DNA from: CAYSNP01 sp050945855
GTDB lineage: Bacteria; Bacillota; Clostridia; Christensenellales; DTU072
Reading direction: 5' to 3'
Length of the DNA stretch: 64,000 nt
NCBI GenBank assembly: GCA_050945855.1
Contig: JBMNTS010000001.1
Coordinates: forward strand, 1 to 64,000
Shown: positions 8,285 through 16,410 of the stretch, piece by piece
Numbering within the stretch: position 1 is the first letter of the stretch
Layout: each line of letters starts with the position of its first letter
Program-made: the position numbers and the translations under genes
Notes under the pieces: generated by a model
Database searches by the model: none
What the model saw: only the letters and a program-made list of their open reading frames with translations
What the model was told of the DNA's origin: nothing

Positions 8285-9908
8285 GCTTTTCTTCCTTATA
8301 CTCCTTTACCGCTCTTATGAAATCTCTGAAAAGGGGATGCGCCCTGTTGGGACGGGATTTAAACTCCGGATGGAACAGGACTCCCACAAACCATTTTAAT
8401 GGAGGTAGCTCAATAGCTTCAATCAAGTCTCCGCTGGGAGATTGCCCGGATACCTTCATCCCCGCCTTTTCCAATTGCTCTCTGTAATCGTTGTTGACCT
8501 CGTAATTATGGCGATGCCTTTCCTCTATAAACAAGGAATTGTACGCTTTTTGCAGTATGGTGCCTTCCGTTACGTCACATGGGTATTTGCCCAAGCGCAC
8601 GGAGGCTCCCTTATGAGTGACGTTGACATGCTCGGGCATAACGTCGATTACCTTATGCGCGCTCTTTTTGGAAAACTCGCCCGAACCTGCGTCCTTAAGC
8701 TCCAATACGTTACGCGCGAATTCTATTATTGCCATTTGCATGCCGAATCCGATTCCGAAATACGGGATATCCTTTTCCCTGGCGTATTTGGCGGCAAGAA
8801 TCATCCCTTCTGTGCCTCTTTCGCCGTAGCCTCCGGGTACAATTATGCCGTCAGCGTCTTTCAGCGTATCATGGATATTGCTCTCGTCAAGCAGTTCGCT
8901 GTCCACCCAATCCACTTCTATCTTTACGTCGTTTTCGTAACCGCCGTGCTTAAGCGCTTCCAAAACGGATAAGTACGCGTCGTGCAGGGATACGTATTTG
9001 CCCACAAGCGCGATTTTTACGCAGTCCTTAAGATTCTTTATGCGTTGTACCATTGCCCGCCATTCGGAAAGGTCAGCTTTGGGGGCTTCCATATTTAATT
9101 CTCTCAATACTATATCGCTGAAGTTGGATTCTTCCAGCATAAGCGGCGCTTCGTATAAAATGGACAATGTTGAGTTTTGTATTACGCAGTCCTTATGCAC
9201 GCTGCAGAACATCGCGACTTTGTCAAGCAAAGAGCGTTCCAGCTTTCTGTCCGCCCTGCATACTATGATATTGGGCTGGATTCCCAAGGAAAGCAATTCC
9301 TTTACGCTGTGCTGGGTAGGCTTGCTTTTGTGTTCGCCGGAAAATTCCAGGTAAGGCACCAAGGTCACATGTATATACAGCACGTTTCTGAAACCCAACT
9401 CCGCTCTGATCTGGCGCATGCTTTCAAGATACGGCAGCGATTCGATATCGCCTACGGTGCCGCCTATTTCCGAAATGACTATATCGGCGTGCGCCGTTTC
9501 GCCTACTCTGTACATATTGCGCTTGATTTCGTTGGTAATATGAGGCACAACCTGAATGGTGTTGCCCATATACTCCCCTTTTCTTTCGTTGGCAAGCACG
9601 GTGGTATACACTTTGCCCGTGGTCATGCAGGAATATTTGTTGATATTTTCGTCGATAAATCTTTCATAGTGCCCCAAGTCCAAATCGGACTCCGCCCCGT
9701 CCTCGGTCACAAACACTTCGCCGTGCTGCAATGGGCTCATCAGTCCGGGGTCAATATTTATGTACGGGTCAAACTTTTGCGCGATGACTTTAAGACCGCG
9801 CTCTTTTAACAGTCTGCCGAGTGAGGCTGCGGTAATGCCCTTGCCCAGTCCGGATACTACGCCGCCGGTGACAAAAATATACTTGGTCTGCCTTTCATTA
9901 TTTGCCAT
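8271..9908 (-). CDS. pyrG: CTP synthase with inactivated glutaminase site
   Basis: CTP synthase makes CTP from UTP and ATP, normally using ammonia released from glutamine by a C-terminal class I glutaminase domain. The synthetase domain (about residues 1-270) is intact: SGLGKGI, DPYINIDPG, HGEVFVTEDGAESDLDLG, and GGTVGDIES. The glutaminase domain (about 295-535) keeps PGGYGERG and the His-Glu pair of FHPEF (His513, Glu515). The nucleophile Cys in the usual GICLGMQ is Gly387 (GIGFGMQ; codon GGA at 8750-8748), and the last Arg of the usual RHRHRYE is Asn468 (RHRHNYE). Without the Cys the thioester chemistry cannot occur, so the enzyme should depend on free ammonia. It overlaps dapF by 11 bases. 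Confidence 0.96.
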   Translation of the reverse strand: MANNERQTKYIFVTGGVVSGLGKGITAASLGRLLKERGLKVIAQKFDPYINIDPGLMSPLQHGEVFVTEDGAESDLDLGHYERFIDENINKYSCMTTGKVYTTVLANERKGEYMGNTIQVVPHITNEIKRNMYRVGETAHADIVISEIGGTVGDIESLPYLESMRQIRAELGFRNVLYIHVTLVPYLEFSGEHKSKPTQHSVKELLSLGIQPNIIVCRADRKLERSLLDKVAMFCSVHKDCVIQNSTLSILYEAPLMLEESNFSDIVLRELNMEAPKADLSEWRAMVQRIKNLKDCVKIALVGKYVSLHDAYLSVLEALKHGGYENDVKIEVDWVDSELLDESNIHDTLKDADGIIVPGGYGERGTEGMILAAKYAREKDIPYFGIGFGMQMAIIEFARNVLELKDAGSGEFSKKSAHKVIDVMPEHVNVTHKGASVRLGKYPCDVTEGTILQKAYNSLFIEERHRHNYEVNNDYREQLEKAGMKVSGQSPSGDLIEAIELPPLKWFVGVLFHPEFKSRPNRAHPLFRDFIRAVKEYKEEKHGKI

Positions 9909-10728
9909 TAAAGTATTCTCCTTCGTAACTAAACCTTGCCGGTCCGCTCATAAAAATATTATCGTCCTTTAATTCCAAATCCAATTCTCCGCCTTTCAGC
10001 CGCGCCTTGACTTGTTTTGCCACCTTTCCTTTGATATACGCCGCATAAAAGCCGGCGCATGCTCCGGTGCCGCACGCGAGGGTTTCTCCCGAGCCGCGCT
10101 CGTATACCAGCAGTTGTATTTCTGTTTGGCTTATAACCTTTACGAACTCTACGTTGGTTTGCTTAGGAAACAAGCTGTGCCTGCTGATTAATCCGGCTTC
10201 CTCAGGCAGTCCGTCCGCGAGTGTGTCCGTAAAAATCACGCAATGCGGATTGCCCATTGATACCGCGGTTATAAGGTACTCCCGCCTGCCTGCGCGCAAC
10301 GGATAATCCATAACTGCCTTTGTCTGTACTCTGACGGGTATGAGCCTCGGGTCCAGCACGGGAGCGCCCATATTGACCCTAACCCTTTCTACCCTGCCCT
10401 CTTTAATGTCAAGATACAGCCGTTTTATCCCCGCCGGCGTTTCTACGCTAACCTCACAGCCCGCGTGCAGCCCTTTCTCATACACATATTTTCCCACGCA
10501 TCTTATCGCGTTGCCGCACATTTCCGCTTCCGAGCCGTCCGCGTTAAAGATCCGCATGGAAAAATCCGCTTTATCCGACGACCCGATTAACACCAATCCG
10601 TCCGAACCTATGGAAAAATGCCTGTCTGAAAGCTTTTGCGCAAGTTTATCCGGATCGGCTATCTTTTCTTTTTCAGTATCTACAAATATATAATCGTTGC
10701 CCAAACCGTGCATTTTGCTGAACTTCAT
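9898..10728 (-). CDS. dapF: Diaminopimelate epimerase
   Basis: Converts LL-diaminopimelate to the meso form with a two-cysteine, cofactor-free racemisation. Both catalytic cysteines are visible: MCGNAIRC (Cys about 70) and ACGTGACA (Cys about 218). The start KMHGLGNDYIFVD is a family hallmark, and 276 residues is normal. ATG 10728 follows AAAAGGAGG at good spacing. It leads the dapF-pyrG-dapL-purA-gatCAB-aspS run. I found no convincing promoter in the 50 bases upstream, so transcription may also read in from the rpoD operon. Confidence 0.97.
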   Translation of the reverse strand: MKFSKMHGLGNDYIFVDTEKEKIADPDKLAQKLSDRHFSIGSDGLVLIGSSDKADFSMRIFNADGSEAEMCGNAIRCVGKYVYEKGLHAGCEVSVETPAGIKRLYLDIKEGRVERVRVNMGAPVLDPRLIPVRVQTKAVMDYPLRAGRREYLITAVSMGNPHCVIFTDTLADGLPEEAGLISRHSLFPKQTNVEFVKVISQTEIQLLVYERGSGETLACGTGACAGFYAAYIKGKVAKQVKARLKGGELDLELKDDNIFMSGPARFSYEGEYFNGK

Positions 10729-10779
10729 ATAACCTCCTTTTATAAAAGCGTGTTATCTTCAGTTCAGCTATGGTAGGGG

Positions 10780-11478
10780 TTACTTAACGTATAATACCCT
10801 GAAACACCTCGGGCATTCCGCTATGCCCAGTTCTTCCATTTTTTTTGCCGTTTCCAGCTCCACGTTTTGCCCGCAGCCTATGCAATAACCGTTTTCCCTT
10901 TCCACTACCCAGTATATCTTATTATGCTTTTTAGCGTTGTCATACAAATCCAAGGCGTACTTAGGCAAATTCTTTTGGATTTCGGCAAGCTGTTTGCGGA
11001 ACGGTTCGCTCTCCTCCTCCAGTTTGCTTTTGATTTCCTTTAGCTTTGCGCTTACCTCGGTACCTTTTTCGTTGGCCTCCTTGTAACGGTCCACGTTCTT
11101 CTGCGCCTCAGCCATAACAGCGTATATACGCTGGCCTGTTTGAGTCAAGTCTGTGTTTGCCCGCTGCAGCAGCCTGTTTAACTCCGCTATGTTTTTTTCC
11201 AGCGCCTCCAGCTTTGAAATGTCGTCGGCGGAAGTGCACAGCGCTTTTGCCGCGCTGATCTTCTCCGAGGTGTCTTTAATGGCAGCTTCGCTTATTTCGA
11301 CATCCTTTATCAGCTTTTCGGCTTCGCTGTCAAGCTCGGATATGGTTTGCTTTGCCTGCTTTACTATTGCGTTGCATTGCACATATACCTTGAATTCGTC
11401 CGTTTCGTTTAGCTTTTTTTCTATATTCAAAACGGCAACTTCCAATTCCTGATATTTGAGCAAATCTTCAATTTTCAT
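10780..11478 (-). CDS. Coiled-coil protein with C4 zinc ribbon (CT398-like)
   Basis: A 232-residue protein made of a long, charged helical hairpin (about residues 1-185, rich in Glu, Lys and Ala heptads) and a C-terminal zinc ribbon with CIGCG (about 199) and CPRC (about 223). This arrangement matches the DUF164/CT398 family of zinc ribbon proteins found beside nif3 genes in many bacteria; relatives have been linked to secretion or ribosome-associated roles, but the function is not settled. AGGAGG precedes ATG 11478. It overlaps the end of the trmK::nif3 gene by 11 bases and is the last gene of the dnaG-rpoD operon. Confidence 0.8.
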   Translation of the reverse strand: MKIEDLLKYQELEVAVLNIEKKLNETDEFKVYVQCNAIVKQAKQTISELDSEAEKLIKDVEISEAAIKDTSEKISAAKALCTSADDISKLEALEKNIAELNRLLQRANTDLTQTGQRIYAVMAEAQKNVDRYKEANEKGTEVSAKLKEIKSKLEEESEPFRKQLAEIQKNLPKYALDLYDNAKKHNKIYWVVERENGYCIGCGQNVELETAKKMEELGIAECPRCFRVLYVK

Positions 11479-12898
11479 TGCATCCTCCTATAGGATTATA
11501 CGGACATTCACTCTTTACTTCCATTACCTCCAGCGAGGGAAAAGCCTGTTCAAGCAAATCTTTCACCAGACCTGTGAACGGCAGTTCGGTGTGATAATGC
11601 CCCACGCCGATTAGCGAAAACTCTATGTCCTTTACGTATCTTGCCACATGGTACTTGATATCGCCGCTGATAAAACAATCGGCTCCGGCGGCAATCGCGA
11701 TGTCTATATATTTAACGCTGCCTCCGCCCCCTCCGTTTACCACGACTGCCTTCTTTATTTCTTTTTCGGGATTGCCCACGGTACGCACGCCGTCATCGTT
11801 AAAGGCTACGCCAATTTTGCGCGCGTATTCCTTAAGAGTCAGCGGCTTATTTGTCTCGCCGATACGCGCCGTGTAACCGTCCCGCATATCCAATTCCCGC
11901 ACGTTTTCCAGTGCGCACAGCCGGGCGGCGTGCTCATTAAGCCCACCTTTAGCCCCGTCAAAATTGGTATGCGAACAATATATGCTGATATTGCTTTTTA
12001 TTGCTTCCGCGATGCAGGAGCAATAATAATCGGATAAATCAAACTGCTTAATCCCCTCGAATATCAAAGGATGATGAGTTACCAGCATATCGCAACCGCG
12101 TTCCGCAGCCTGTCTGATTGCGGGCAGGCTTGCGTCCAAGGCAACCATTACCTTGCTTACGCGCGCGGAATAATCCCCTACGGCAAGACCGGCATTGTCC
12201 TTTTCCATCTGCAGGCTTAAAGGCGCGGTTTTTTCAAGTATATCGGTAATGTCCCTTACTCTGATTTGCGTCAACCTTGATATCTCCTCAGCTTCCTCCG
12301 CCAATACGCCGTCCAACCTTTGCGAAAGTCGCATTAATTTGCTTATATAATCCTTTCGCATCAGTAAATATTCGGCGAAATATTTGCTGCGAGGCAAGTT
12401 GGCTCCCAAATAAATCCATTTTCCATTATAAGGCTTTTCGCCCTTTTTTGCAACTATAATACTATAGTACTTGTCCTTACTTTTAATTATATAATCTTTA
12501 TTAATATAGAAATTATTGTCTATTAAATAGCGGCGTAATTCAAAGGGGTGCTTATGCGGGCATAATATCAGCCTCGCGCCCTCAGGCGTACCGGTCAATA
12601 TTTTTATGATTTCCGCCGCCCCCAATCCCGCGATTATTACCGTATCCGCCGAGGAACCCGCAGGAAAGCCGTCTGCCCGGACAAAATCTATTTTATCCTG
12701 GACGTTATACTTTTGCGCAAGCAGCCTCGCCTTTGCCAGACTGGGCTCGCTGATATCTGCCGCTATACCCCTTGCGGCTATGCCCTGCTCTAAAAGCCAT
12801 ACTATGACCTTGCCGTGGTCACATCCGATATCCGCGACATGCGCGCCCGGCTCAACGCAGGACACAATGGCGGAAAGCCGTTCGTCTAATCTTATCAT
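11468..12898 (-). CDS. Fusion of TrmK tRNA methyltransferase and Nif3-like (YqfO) metal protein
   Basis: One 476-residue reading frame joins two proteins that are separate neighbours in Bacillus (yqfN/trmK and yqfO). Residues 1 to about 212 are TrmK, which methylates N1 of A22 in tRNA: SAM-binding ADIGCDHGK at 22-30, then ADISEPSL, and CPHKHPFELRRYL. Residues about 213-476 are a Nif3/DUF34 protein: MLVTHHPLIF with the metal-binding His pair at 275-276, HTNFDGAKGG at 310-319, and C-terminal GHYHTE at 433-438, which together hold a dinuclear metal centre. The PII-like insertion seen in Bacillus YqfO is missing. There is no linker at the junction. The reaction of the Nif3 part is unknown. It starts one base after rpoD. 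Confidence 0.9.
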   Translation of the reverse strand: MIRLDERLSAIVSCVEPGAHVADIGCDHGKVIVWLLEQGIAARGIAADISEPSLAKARLLAQKYNVQDKIDFVRADGFPAGSSADTVIIAGLGAAEIIKILTGTPEGARLILCPHKHPFELRRYLIDNNFYINKDYIIKSKDKYYSIIVAKKGEKPYNGKWIYLGANLPRSKYFAEYLLMRKDYISKLMRLSQRLDGVLAEEAEEISRLTQIRVRDITDILEKTAPLSLQMEKDNAGLAVGDYSARVSKVMVALDASLPAIRQAAERGCDMLVTHHPLIFEGIKQFDLSDYYCSCIAEAIKSNISIYCSHTNFDGAKGGLNEHAARLCALENVRELDMRDGYTARIGETNKPLTLKEYARKIGVAFNDDGVRTVGNPEKEIKKAVVVNGGGGGSVKYIDIAIAAGADCFISGDIKYHVARYVKDIEFSLIGVGHYHTELPFTGLVKDLLEQAFPSLEVMEVKSECPYNPIGGCNEN

Positions 12899-12899
12899 A

Positions 12900-13967
12900 T
12901 TATTTGGATAAGAAATCCTCCAGCTTTTGCCTTTTGTTGGGGTGCTTTAGTCTCCTTAACGCTTTTGCCTCTATCTGCCTTATGCGCTCGCGGGTAACAT
13001 TGAAAACCTTTCCCACCTCCTCCAGCGTTCTGGGGCGGTTGTCTTTAAGTCCATAACGCAATATCAGCACCATAGCCTCTCTGGGCGCCAGCGTGCTTAA
13101 AATGCTGTCCACCTGCTCCTTCAAGAGTTTGGTTTCCATAGCCTCCATGGGGGCTGTGGCGTTTTTGTCCTCTATAAAGTCGCCCAAATGGCTGTCGTCC
13201 TCTTCCCCTATAGGCGTTTCCAAAGATACGGGGTCAAGCGCGATTTTCTGTATTTCCACCACCTTGCTTTCGGGGATGTTCATTGCTTTCGCTATTTCTT
13301 CCTGCGTCGGCTCTCTGCCTAATTGTTGAAGCAGAAGCCTGCTCATTTTTATAAGTTTGTTTATGGTTTCCACCATGTGTACGGGTATCCTTATCGTCCT
13401 TGCCTGGTCGGCTATGGAACGGGTTATTGCCTGTCTTATCCACCACGTAGCGTATGTGGAAAACTTAAAGCCTTTGTTGTAATCGAACTTATCCACCGCC
13501 TTCATAAGACCTAAGTTGCCCTCTTGAATCAGGTCCAGAAACTGCATACCCTTGCCGACGTAACGCTTGGCTATGCTTACCACAAGCCTCAGGTTGGCGT
13601 TAATCAGCTGTTCTTTGGCCTTAACGTCGCCTTCCGCCATAGCCTTGGCAAGCCTGACCTCTTCTTCCCCCGTCAAAAGAGGCACTTTGCCGATGTCCCG
13701 CAGATACATTTTTACCGAATCGTCTATATTGACCTCGTCAATCATTTGTTGCAGGAGCTTGTCCGTTTTGGATTCCTTCTCGTCCTCCACAAGGGTGATG
13801 TTGCGCTCCTCCAGCATTTTGTAAATGCCTTCCATTTCCTCGGCCGAAAGGTCGAATTTGTCCAGTTTATTTAACAGCTCTTCTTCATTGATGGTATCGT
13901 TGACCGCGTGCTTTTCAATAAACTTCTCCACTTCCGCCCTTACCTTGTTCTCTCTGTCCTGACTCAT
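12900..13967 (-). CDS. rpoD: Primary sigma factor SigA
   Basis: The housekeeping sigma-70 factor. I place the start at ATG 13967 (355 residues), which has AGGAG eight bases upstream and overlaps the dnaG stop as ATGA; a longer frame to 14096 runs inside dnaG and is not credible. Region 1.2 begins around MYLRDIGKVPLL, region 2 includes NLRLVVSIAKRY, DLIQEGNLGLMKAV and the -10-binding FSTYATWWIRQAI, region 3 has IPVHMVETINK, and region 4 has the helix-turn-helix TLEEVGKVFNVTRERIRQIE. Region 1.1 is short, as in many Clostridia. The TTGACA/TATAAT promoters seen in this window are what this factor recognises. Confidence 0.97.
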   Translation of the reverse strand: MSQDRENKVRAEVEKFIEKHAVNDTINEEELLNKLDKFDLSAEEMEGIYKMLEERNITLVEDEKESKTDKLLQQMIDEVNIDDSVKMYLRDIGKVPLLTGEEEVRLAKAMAEGDVKAKEQLINANLRLVVSIAKRYVGKGMQFLDLIQEGNLGLMKAVDKFDYNKGFKFSTYATWWIRQAITRSIADQARTIRIPVHMVETINKLIKMSRLLLQQLGREPTQEEIAKAMNIPESKVVEIQKIALDPVSLETPIGEEDDSHLGDFIEDKNATAPMEAMETKLLKEQVDSILSTLAPREAMVLILRYGLKDNRPRTLEEVGKVFNVTRERIRQIEAKALRRLKHPNKRQKLEDFLSK

Positions 13968-15706
13968 TGACTTTTCTCCTCTTTTTGGTGTAGTAGCAGG
14001 GTTAGCCTGTGAATTTCCCTTAAAATATCCTTTTTTTCTTCTTCGCTGTCGCTTGCCGTGTACCGCTCGTTTAACTTGCCGATTTTTTTCTCCCATTCCG
14101 CTTTTTTAAGTTTTAAAAGCGCGTCCGAATATATTTTTTCCGCGTAATTGTCCTTTACGTCCAGAATCACGCTTACAAGCCTGCCTATCTCTTTTTCGTT
14201 GCCGTCATTGAATAAATCGCCGATTTTAAACTGCCTTTCAGCCTTTATCGTGCTTGCTATCGCCGCCTTTAAGGCATCCTCAAACATTATTTCTTCAATG
14301 TCTTCCGGCACGGCGTATTCCTTTTTGTTTATAAGCGCGCTTAATACTATATCCTCCGCCTGCTCTATGCCTTTAAGGCTTTTGCGCTGTTCTCTCTCCG
14401 CGCCCGCAAAGGGACGTCTTACCGATGGATTTTCCCTGCGCGCCTTCAGGTTGTCCGCAAGAGTGCGTATGGTCGTCCCCGACTTTTCCGCCACGGGCTC
14501 CAGATAAATATTGGCGGCAATTTCGTCTTTTAAGGACGCAAGATAGTCAATACAAGCATTTGCATATTTGCTCCTATTATTAAGCACGGATAAATCAAAG
14601 CTTTCCTCGATTTTTTTCAGCTTGTAATCTATGAGGGGCAAGGCTTTGTCGATAAAGCTCAAAAAGCCGTTTTTACCGTATTTTTTTATTGTGTCGTCGG
14701 GGTCAAGCTTTGCGGGCAGGCTCATAACCTTTACTTCCAGCCCCGCGTCCCAAAGCAAATCCAGACTGCGCATTGTGGCGGCCTGTCCCGCGGCGTCGCT
14801 GTCAAAACACACCATAACGGTATTGGTAAACCTTTTAAGCAAGCGGCATTGCTCGGGCGTCAACGCGGTACCCATGGATGCAACGCTGTTGTAAATGCCC
14901 TCCTCGTAAAGGCTTATCACGTCCATATACCCCTCCACCAAAATGGCGTAAGGGGTATTGCTTTCCCTTTTGATTTTTTTGAAAATGTTTATGGCAAAAA
15001 GATTGCGCCTCTTATCAAAAGCCTTGGTCTGCTCGGTGTTTTTGTATTTGGCATCCTCCGCCTTATCCTCCAGTATCCTTCCCCCGAAGCCTATTACTTC
15101 CCCTTTTTCGTTAATTATGGGCGTAATAAGCCTGCCTCCCAAAGCGTCGTAGTAACCGTTTTTGTTTTCGCCGATAAGCCCGGCAAGTTTCATTGTGTCG
15201 TAACCGTATCCGTTTGCCGCAAGATATTCGGGCAAATCCCAGTAATTTTTGGAATACCCCAAGCCGAAAGCCGCCACCGTTTCCGAACGGAATCCCCGAT
15301 GCGCAAGGTAATTGCGGGCGACTGCCCCTTCCTCGGAAAACAAATTGTCCCTGTAGCGGCGCGCGCTGACTTTATTGATATTGTATATAGCCTGCAAATC
15401 TTTTTGATAAGCCATATTTTTTTCGTTTAACTGCTTTTCGGGCGGTTTTACTCCGGCTATCCGGCACAGCTCTTCCACAGCCTCGTTATATTCCAGATTC
15501 TGGCTTTCCCTGAGATATGTGATTACGTCGCCCGAACGTCCGCAACCGAAACAATGATAAAATTGGTCGCTTTCGTTAACGCAGAAAGACGGAGTTTTTT
15601 CCGCATGAAAAGGGCAATTCGCCCAATAATTTTTGCCTTTTTTGGTAATGTGCAAATTGCGGGACAATATATCGACTATATTGACCCGCCCTTTCAGCTC
15701 CTGCAC
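13964..15706 (-). CDS. dnaG: DNA primase
   Basis: Makes RNA primers at the replication fork. Order of domains: CHC2 zinc finger (CPFH, then CFGCG, about residues 31-57 in this frame), RNA-polymerase TOPRIM core with EGYMD and the acidic FDSDAAG, and a C-terminal helicase-binding region. The coordinate given uses GTG 15706, but no ribosome site precedes it and the family usually has about ten more residues (here IYIFDGNF) before this point. A strong GGAGG at 15744-15740 sits at the right distance from an in-frame ATT at 15730, so translation probably begins there and the protein would be 588 residues. It is followed by rpoD with an ATGA overlap. Confidence 0.95.
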   Translation of the reverse strand: MQELKGRVNIVDILSRNLHITKKGKNYWANCPFHAEKTPSFCVNESDQFYHCFGCGRSGDVITYLRESQNLEYNEAVEELCRIAGVKPPEKQLNEKNMAYQKDLQAIYNINKVSARRYRDNLFSEEGAVARNYLAHRGFRSETVAAFGLGYSKNYWDLPEYLAANGYGYDTMKLAGLIGENKNGYYDALGGRLITPIINEKGEVIGFGGRILEDKAEDAKYKNTEQTKAFDKRRNLFAINIFKKIKRESNTPYAILVEGYMDVISLYEEGIYNSVASMGTALTPEQCRLLKRFTNTVMVCFDSDAAGQAATMRSLDLLWDAGLEVKVMSLPAKLDPDDTIKKYGKNGFLSFIDKALPLIDYKLKKIEESFDLSVLNNRSKYANACIDYLASLKDEIAANIYLEPVAEKSGTTIRTLADNLKARRENPSVRRPFAGAEREQRKSLKGIEQAEDIVLSALINKKEYAVPEDIEEIMFEDALKAAIASTIKAERQFKIGDLFNDGNEKEIGRLVSVILDVKDNYAEKIYSDALLKLKKAEWEKKIGKLNERYTASDSEEEKKDILREIHRLTLLLHQKEEKSQ

Positions 15707-15816
15707 AAAATTGCCGTCAAATATGTAAATAGCCTTTTACCTCCATGGACTATAATATTATTACGCCATGAGAAGTAAAAATCCCTAATAATTAATCAAT
15801 TTGCAATTTATTTTAG

Positions 15817-16182
15817 CTAAGCGCGCAACCGCTTTTCTTTCTTCTCCCTTATATACCTCTCTTTCAGATAAATATAAATGGAACTGATACCGTAAATATA
15901 ACGCGCTTTGGCGTCTTCGTCCAGAGTTTTGTAATAGTCATAATCAGTTAATCTTGCCAAAGGATTAGTAATTATATCGTTTGTGTCCATCCAGTCCGCA
16001 ACCCTCTCATAAAACCTGCACATCTCTTCCTGAGAAACCACCTTGTTATTAAGGTAGAACGCGGGTATATCGCTGAGTGCTTTTTTTTCTTTTTTGTATT
16101 GTGCGTAATTGCAGGTAAGCAATCTCTTCTTCGCTTGTCTGGCAAGCTCCTTGATCGATAAAGTATTAACTGAATTTGACAT
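15817..16182 (-). CDS. Unrecognised 121-residue protein
   Basis: I do not recognise this family. The protein is charged, predicted mainly helical, without membrane segments or signal peptide; a basic N-terminal third (ELARQAKKRLL), a tyrosine-rich middle and a Lys/Arg/Glu-rich C-terminus (YIREKKEKRLRA) are its main traits. It is very likely real: ATG 16182 follows AAGGAGGAG, and a near-consensus promoter lies at 16204-16232. It is a single-gene unit upstream of dnaG in the same direction. The composition could suit a nucleic-acid or ribosome-associated protein, but that is only a guess. Confidence 0.7.
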   Translation of the reverse strand: MSNSVNTLSIKELARQAKKRLLTCNYAQYKKEKKALSDIPAFYLNNKVVSQEEMCRFYERVADWMDTNDIITNPLARLTDYDYYKTLDEDAKARYIYGISSIYIYLKERYIREKKEKRLRA

Positions 16183-16203
16183 ACTCTCCTCCTTATGACG
16201 TAT

Positions 16204-16232
16204 ATAATATCAAATTTGAAAATAAATGTCAA
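16204..16232 (-). promoter_or_regulatory. SigA-type promoter for the 121-residue protein gene
   Basis: On the minus strand TTGACA (16232-16227) and TATTAT (16209-16204) are separated by exactly 17 bases, with a strong ribosome site 15-20 bases further on. The -35 is perfect and the -10 has one mismatch. Confidence 0.75.
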
Positions 16233-16341
16233 TATATTTACAAAAATAATTTTTCGGTAAAAATGGCGCAATTGCTTTGTTTGTCGCGTCAATACGCGCT
16301 TATTTTTTTACAAATATATTTATGATATGACAATAAGTTAC

Positions 16342-16410
16342 ACCGTTACATGCAATTTCAAGTAACGGTATTGATTTTTGCAGCCGCATTTTAAGGAAAA
16401 ATGTCGGCTT
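16342..16410 (-). repeat. Two adjacent hairpins after the sugar isomerase-like gene
   Basis: Read on the minus strand, a first imperfect hairpin (16410-16382, arms AGCCGACATTTTT and AAAATGCGGCT) overlaps the stop codon of the gene ending at 16409. A second has perfect 8-base arms ACCGTTAC (16369-16362) and GTAACGGT (16349-16342). Neither has a proper T-run, so they may protect or process the 3' end rather than act as a classic terminator. Confidence 0.35.

Noticed and set aside
8748..8750. Recoding (for example a stop or Cys codon read otherwise) as the reason for Gly387 in PyrG
   Set aside because: The codon is GGA, an ordinary Gly codon, and TGA, TAA and TAG all act as stops elsewhere in the window.
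12900..14096. Extended RpoD start at 14096
   Set aside because: The extra 43 residues overlap dnaG, are very basic and low in complexity, and have no ribosome site; ATG 13967 has AGGAG and an ATGA overlap.
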